Shown here: one piece after another, positions 16,301 to 19,510 of the stretch | Layout: each line of letters starts with the position of its first letter | How positions within the stretch are numbered: the first letter of the stretch is position 1 | Assembly (NCBI GenBank): GCA_035294855.1 | Contig: DATGKD010000162.1 | Location: 1 to 19,510, forward strand | From: DATGKD01 sp035294855 | Lineage (GTDB): Bacteria > Actinomycetota > Acidimicrobiia > Acidimicrobiales > UBA8190 | Reading direction: 5' to 3' | DNA: 19,510 nucleotides | Program-made: the position numbers and the translations under genes | Notes under the pieces: generated by a model | Database searches by the model: none | Told to the model about the DNA's origin: nothing | The model's input: the letters and a program-made list of their open reading frames with translations, nothing else

Positions 16301-16494
16301 CATGGCGCGTGGCGTCGTACGCAGTGTGGGCCGCGCTCGCTCTGGCAGGCGCGGGGGTCCAGTTCGTCGGTGCCACCCGGGCTCGCATCGACACCGCCGG
16401 TCGCTTTCTCCGGCGCCTCACCCTCCGACCGATGGGACGCGTGCTCCTGGCCCTCGGGTGGATGTGGTGCGGCTGGCACTTCTTCGCCCGCTGA
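16297..16494 (+). CDS. 65-residue membrane protein, possibly of the DUF6186 type
   Basis: A very short membrane protein with two likely TM helices (about 6-26 and 47-63) around a basic stretch, RARIDTAGRFLRRLTLRP. The end, RPMGRVLLALGWMWCGWHFFAR, resembles what I recall as DUF6186 from actinobacteria, but I cannot confirm the name here. The ATG overlaps the stop of the preceding gene (ATGA), which fixes the start well. The C-terminal pattern RP...V...GWxxxGxxxxxR also ends the preceding protein. It converges on hisF across 71 bases. Function unknown. Confidence 0.75.
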   Translation: MTWRVASYAVWAALALAGAGVQFVGATRARIDTAGRFLRRLTLRPMGRVLLALGWMWCGWHFFAR

Positions 16495-16543
16495 GTCGGC
16501 CTCCTCCTGGCGCTGGCGCCTGAGCCGACCAGCGCGTGGCGGA

Positions 16544-16558
16544 CGGCGCCGGGCGCCG
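16544..16558. terminator. Perfect 6-bp GC hairpin between the 65-residue gene and hisF
   Basis: CGGCGC-CGG-GCGCCG lies 7 bases beyond the hisF stop, in the gap between two convergent genes. It is a likely terminator for the minus-strand his genes and perhaps for both directions. No U-tract. Confidence 0.4.
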
Positions 16559-16565
16559 ACCCCCG

Positions 16566-17342
16566 TCAGGCCGGCGGGTCCGGGGGACGGACGGTCACGC
16601 CGTGCTCGGCGAGGTACGCCTTGGCCTCGGCCAGTGTGTGCTCGCGGCGGTGGAAGATCGACGCCGCCAACACCGCGTCGGCTCCACCGGCGACCGCGCC
16701 CTCGACGAGGTGGTCGAGCGTGCCCACGCCTCCCGAGGCGACCACGGGGACACCCACCGCGTCGACGACGGCTCGTGTCAGCTCGAGGTCGAAGCCCTGC
16801 CGCGTCCCGTCACGGTCCATCGAGGTGAGCAGGATCTCCCCCGCGCCCAGCTCGCTCGAGCGCTCCGCCCAGGCGACCGCATCGAGTCCGGTGGACCGCC
16901 GCCCGCCGTGGGTGAAGACCTCCCATGTGCCCGTGCCGGGCACGTGGCGGGCGTCGATCGCCACCACGACGCACTGGGCACCGAACTCCTCGGCCAGCGA
17001 CACCACGAGGTCGGGATGCTCCACCGCGGAGGTATTGAGGGACACCTTGTCCGCTCCCGTCCGCAACAGCGTGCGGGCGTCCTCGGGTGTCCGCACGCCT
17101 CCCCCCACCGTGAACGGGATGAACACCTGCTCCGCGGTGCGCGCCACCACGTCCACCATCGTGGAGCGGTCGTCCGCCGATGCCGTGATGTCCAGGAACA
17201 CGAGTTCGTCGGCTCCCTCGGCGTCGTACCGGGCGGCGAGTTCGACAGGGTCACCGGCGTCCACGAGGTCGACGAAGCGGACGCCCTTCACGACCCGGCC
17301 CGCGTCGACGTCGAGACACGGAATCAGCCGGATGGCGCGCAC
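16566..17342 (-). CDS. hisF: Imidazole glycerol phosphate synthase, cyclase subunit
   Basis: A 258-residue TIM barrel that uses ammonia from HisH to turn PRFAR into imidazole glycerol phosphate and AICAR. The two catalytic aspartates are D11 (IPCLDVDAGRVVKG) and D130 (VVAIDARHV). Phosphate-binding segments VGGGVRTPEDAR, SLNTSAVEHP and VASGGVG are intact. Length fits the family. The GTG at 17342 lies inside the hisA 3' end, a 19-base overlap, and the match to HisF begins within a few residues of it. It is the last gene of the hisB-hisH-hisA-hisF run. Confidence 0.96.
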   Translation of the reverse strand: MRAIRLIPCLDVDAGRVVKGVRFVDLVDAGDPVELAARYDAEGADELVFLDITASADDRSTMVDVVARTAEQVFIPFTVGGGVRTPEDARTLLRTGADKVSLNTSAVEHPDLVVSLAEEFGAQCVVVAIDARHVPGTGTWEVFTHGGRRSTGLDAVAWAERSSELGAGEILLTSMDRDGTRQGFDLELTRAVVDAVGVPVVASGGVGTLDHLVEGAVAGGADAVLAASIFHRREHTLAEAKAYLAEHGVTVRPPDPPA

Positions 17343-18064
17343 GCGGCCAACGCCTCCTCCACTGCCAGCGACCCCTCGGCCAACGCGGTGCCCACGATCG
17401 CCCCGGCCAGGGCGCGTCCGCTCCCGGTGACGTCGGCCAATGCGCGGAGGTCGGCTGTGGAGCGCACCCCGCCCGAGGCGATGACGGCGTGCGCCGTCCA
17501 CGACAGCACGGCGCGCAACCCGTCGACGTCCGGCCCTTGCAACGTGCCGTCGCGATCGATGGCCGTCACCACGATGGCGCCGACGTCCACGTTCGCGATC
17601 CGCTCCACCGCCTGGCGCAGCGTCGCGCCGCCGGTCCGTTCCCACCCCGTGACGGCCACCTCCTGCCGAGAACCCACGTGGTCCAGTCCCACCGCCACCC
17701 GTCCGGGATACTGCTCGGCCAGACGCTCGACGATGGACGGCTCGTGCTGTGCAGCCGTGCCGAGCACGACGCGGGCCACACCTCCGTCGAGGAGTTCGGC
17801 CGCGTCACGGTCGGTGCGCACCCCCCCGCCGGCTTGCACGCGCGCGTCGACCGTTCGGGCGATGGCGAGGACCAGGTCGCGGTTCACCGGCTCACCGGTC
17901 CGGGCTGCGTCCAGGTCGACGACGTGGACCCAGCGCGCCCCGGCGCGCGCGTAGGAGCGAGCCAATGCCAGCGGGTCGCCGTAGTCGCGCCGGCGATCGA
18001 AGTCGCCTTGGACCAAGCGGACCGCCGCCCCGCCGAGCAGGTCGACGGCCGGGTAGAGCTCCAC
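17324..18064 (-). CDS. hisA: ProFAR isomerase (HisA, perhaps PriA-like)
   Basis: A 246-residue TIM barrel catalysing the Amadori rearrangement of ProFAR to PRFAR. Catalytic aspartates are D8 (YPAVDLLGG) and D128 (VAVGLDHVG); T167 and D170 lie in VTAIDRDGT. In many actinobacteria this enzyme (PriA) also does the TrpF step. In M. tuberculosis PriA that second activity involves an arginine in RGRGW. Here the matching segment is AVTGW, with T139 where that arginine would be, closer to ordinary HisA. Dual function is therefore uncertain. The GTG at 18064 follows the hisH stop with one base between, and the 3' end overlaps hisF. Confidence 0.95.
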   Translation of the reverse strand: MELYPAVDLLGGAAVRLVQGDFDRRRDYGDPLALARSYARAGARWVHVVDLDAARTGEPVNRDLVLAIARTVDARVQAGGGVRTDRDAAELLDGGVARVVLGTAAQHEPSIVERLAEQYPGRVAVGLDHVGSRQEVAVTGWERTGGATLRQAVERIANVDVGAIVVTAIDRDGTLQGPDVDGLRAVLSWTAHAVIASGGVRSTADLRALADVTGSGRALAGAIVGTALAEGSLAVEEALAACAPSG

Positions 18065-18065
18065 G

Positions 18066-18704
18066 TCACCCCGTCGTGCCGGCGTTCTGGCACGCCGCCA
18101 CGAAGTTGGCCAGCACGGCCAGGCCGGCGTCGCCCGACTTCTCGGGGTGGAACTGCGTCCCCCAGACACGACCGCGCTCGGCCGCCGCGACGACGTCCCC
18201 GCCGTAATCACACGTCGCCACCGTGTCCTCGGACGTTTCGGGCGCGAACGAGTGCACGAAGTAGAGCCACGGCTGGTCGCCGATCCCGCGTAGCAGACCG
18301 CTGGGGGACCCCGGACGGCGACGGAGCTGGTTCCACTGCATCTGGGGCACCTTCACCTTGTCGGGCAGCCCCCGCACGCGCCCGGCGAGCACACCGAGGC
18401 CTTCGACGTCCGGCGCTTCTTCGGAGCCCTCGTACAGGAGTTGGAACCCCACGCAGATCCCGAGGAACGGCGTCCCGGCGCGCAAGGCTTCGGTCACCGC
18501 GCCGATCAGTCCGGTCTGCCGGAGGGCTCGGGCGCAGCGTCCGAAATGACCGACCCCGGGGAGCACGACCCCGGCAGCGTCCGCGGCGTCGTCGGGGTCG
18601 GTCACCAGGCGCGCGTCGGCACCGAGGTGGACGAACGCCTTGTGCGCCGAGGCGAGGTTGCCGATCCCGTAATCGAGCACGGCGATCGCGCCGTCTGTCG
18701 TCAT
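18066..18704 (-). CDS. hisH: Imidazole glycerol phosphate synthase, glutaminase subunit
   Basis: A 212-residue class I glutamine amidotransferase that supplies ammonia to HisF. The catalytic triad is visible: C84 in GICVGFQLL, H186 and E188 in GTQFHPEKSG. The oxyanion-region segment VVLPGVGHFG (47-56) and PQMQWNQL (120-127) are present; the last usually reads PHMGWN, a small variation. The ATG at 18704 gives the normal length. The gene starts 47 bases after hisB and ends one base before hisA, as expected for subunits and enzymes made from one mRNA. Confidence 0.96.
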   Translation of the reverse strand: MTTDGAIAVLDYGIGNLASAHKAFVHLGADARLVTDPDDAADAAGVVLPGVGHFGRCARALRQTGLIGAVTEALRAGTPFLGICVGFQLLYEGSEEAPDVEGLGVLAGRVRGLPDKVKVPQMQWNQLRRRPGSPSGLLRGIGDQPWLYFVHSFAPETSEDTVATCDYGGDVVAAAERGRVWGTQFHPEKSGDAGLAVLANFVAACQNAGTTG

Positions 18705-18751
18705 CGGTGCACCGCGTCAGACCCCGGCGACCGTCACCGGGATGCGCCCCG

Positions 18752-19399
18752 TCAGAGCGACCCCTTGGTCGAGGGCACGCCGACGCCATCGACGCGCAAC
18801 GCGTCGCGCAGGCAGCGCGCCACGGCCTTGAACGACGCCTCCAGCACGTGGTGCGGGTTCTTCCCCGTGACGAGCCGTACGTGCAGGGTCAGGCCCGCGG
18901 CGGTGGCGAACGCCCGCCAGAACTCCTCGGCGAGTTGGGGGGCGAACGGCGGCGAACCGAGCGGGGGCGCGTCTGTCGGGAAGGGGATCTCGTACGCGAG
19001 GTACGGGCGTCCCGAGACGTCGAGGGCGACGTTCACGAGCGCCTCGTCCAAGGGCAGGTCGATGGACGCGAAGCGCCGGATGCCGGCCTTGTCTCCGAGC
19101 GCCTCGGAGAGGACCTCGCCGAGCACGATCCCGGTGTCTTCGACCGTGTGGTGCGCGTCGACGTGCAGGTCGCCCGAGGCCTTGACGACGAGGTCGAAGC
19201 CGCCGTGCCGCCCGAGCTGGCTCAGCATGTGGTCGAAGAACGGCAGGCCGGTGGCCACGTCGGTGACGCCCGATCCGTCGATGTCCACGTCCGCCTCGAC
19301 GGCCGTCTCGGCCGTCCGGCGCGAGCGCGTGGCGCGTCGGGATTCCCGGCCGGGCTCAGGCCTCGGGGTCGGCGGTGGCTCGCGGGAGGTCTCGGTCAT
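18752..19399 (-). CDS. hisB: Imidazoleglycerol-phosphate dehydratase
   Basis: A 215-residue manganese enzyme that dehydrates imidazole glycerol phosphate to imidazole acetol phosphate. Metal-binding histidine motifs are FFDHML (54-59), DAHHTVEDTGI (81-91) and NPHHVLEASFKA (181-192). No histidinol-phosphatase domain is fused, so this is the single-function form. About 25 Pro/Arg-rich residues precede the conserved start, longer than usual, and no later in-frame start is evident. No ribosome site is seen before the ATG. The 111 bases upstream to the window edge hold no recognisable gene, so the operon may begin here, or hisC/hisD may lie further right. Confidence 0.95.
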   Translation of the reverse strand: MTETSREPPPTPRPEPGRESRRATRSRRTAETAVEADVDIDGSGVTDVATGLPFFDHMLSQLGRHGGFDLVVKASGDLHVDAHHTVEDTGIVLGEVLSEALGDKAGIRRFASIDLPLDEALVNVALDVSGRPYLAYEIPFPTDAPPLGSPPFAPQLAEEFWRAFATAAGLTLHVRLVTGKNPHHVLEASFKAVARCLRDALRVDGVGVPSTKGSL

Positions 19400-19510
19400 G
19401 TCGTGGCGGGTCGGCGGCCGGTGCCCCGGCGCCGGCCGGGGGGATCAGGAACGACCAGGTTAAACCGGCGACCACCATCCTCGTCGCCGGTCATGACACT
19501 TGACAGCCCG

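Noticed and set aside
12592..16479. Minus-strand open frame of 1295 codons across the exporter and beyond
   Set aside because: It is antisense to the exporter and spans groES-like and membrane-protein genes; composition is His/Arg/Gly-rich with no domain. High GC removes stop codons by chance.
19396..19494. Short minus-strand ORF of 32 codons ending in overlap with the hisB ATG, as a possible his leader peptide
   Set aside because: It contains no histidine codons, no attenuator hairpins are evident, and its composition is that of random GC-rich DNA.
19500..19505. TTGACA on the plus strand at the right edge, a perfect -35 box
   Set aside because: The matching -10 would lie outside the window, so a promoter cannot be tested.
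1..19510. CRISPR arrays, tRNA or rRNA genes, insertion sequences, attachment sites
   Set aside because: I looked for repeated units, cloverleaf-like segments and transposase or integrase motifs and saw none.

Overview
The window is very GC-rich chromosomal DNA, with frequent GTG starts, tightly overlapping genes and several -10-like hexamers placed directly before start codons. Gene content (actinobacterial-type his/trp order, an orphan GroES-family protein with the GERRS...IPATA signature, an HAE3-type RND protein, a tiny membrane protein ending in GWxxxGxxxxxR) points to an actinobacterium. An Acidimicrobiia-like lineage is my best guess, made from memory of such gene sets and not from a search. 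No phage, insertion sequence, CRISPR array, tRNA or rRNA is visible.

Layout, left to right. 1-64: first codons of a minus-strand gene resembling trpC. 191-2484: a plus-strand two-component pair (OmpR/PhoB-type regulator and HAMP/HisKA sensor kinase). 2491-3597: a minus-strand secreted, C-terminally anchored protein with an LAFTG motif. 3851-5617: a REC-GGDEF-EAL protein whose two cyclic-di-GMP domains both look degenerate. 5878-8626: the sulfate activation operon cysD-cysN-cysC (minus). 8709-9512: divergent cysQ. 9550-12543: minus-strand hisI-trpE-ygfZ. 12643-15383: plus-strand RND/MMPL exporter whose 3' end needs a one-base frame change. 15422-15793: a minus-strand GroES-like gene. 15884-16494: two overlapping plus-strand genes for small membrane proteins. 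16566-19399: minus-strand hisB-hisH-hisA-hisF. 19400-19510: upstream DNA in which I recognise no gene.

How the parts fit. All amino-acid genes lie on one strand in the order hisB-hisH-hisA-hisF ... hisI-trpE ... trpC, which is the order of the actinobacterial his-trp supercluster. It is broken in two places: by the exporter/GroES/small-membrane-protein block between hisF and hisI, and by about 10 kb of sulfur, signalling and envelope genes between trpE and trpC. CysD and CysN make APS from sulfate, CysC makes PAPS, and CysQ removes the by-product PAP. HisH and HisF form the imidazole glycerol phosphate synthase, fed by HisA and followed by HisB; HisI acts two steps before HisF.

The best leads are the frameshifted exporter tail, the pair of tiny membrane proteins with matching C-terminal motifs, the doubly degenerate cyclic-di-GMP protein, and the interrupted his-trp cluster. 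I see no clear new defence or mobile system.
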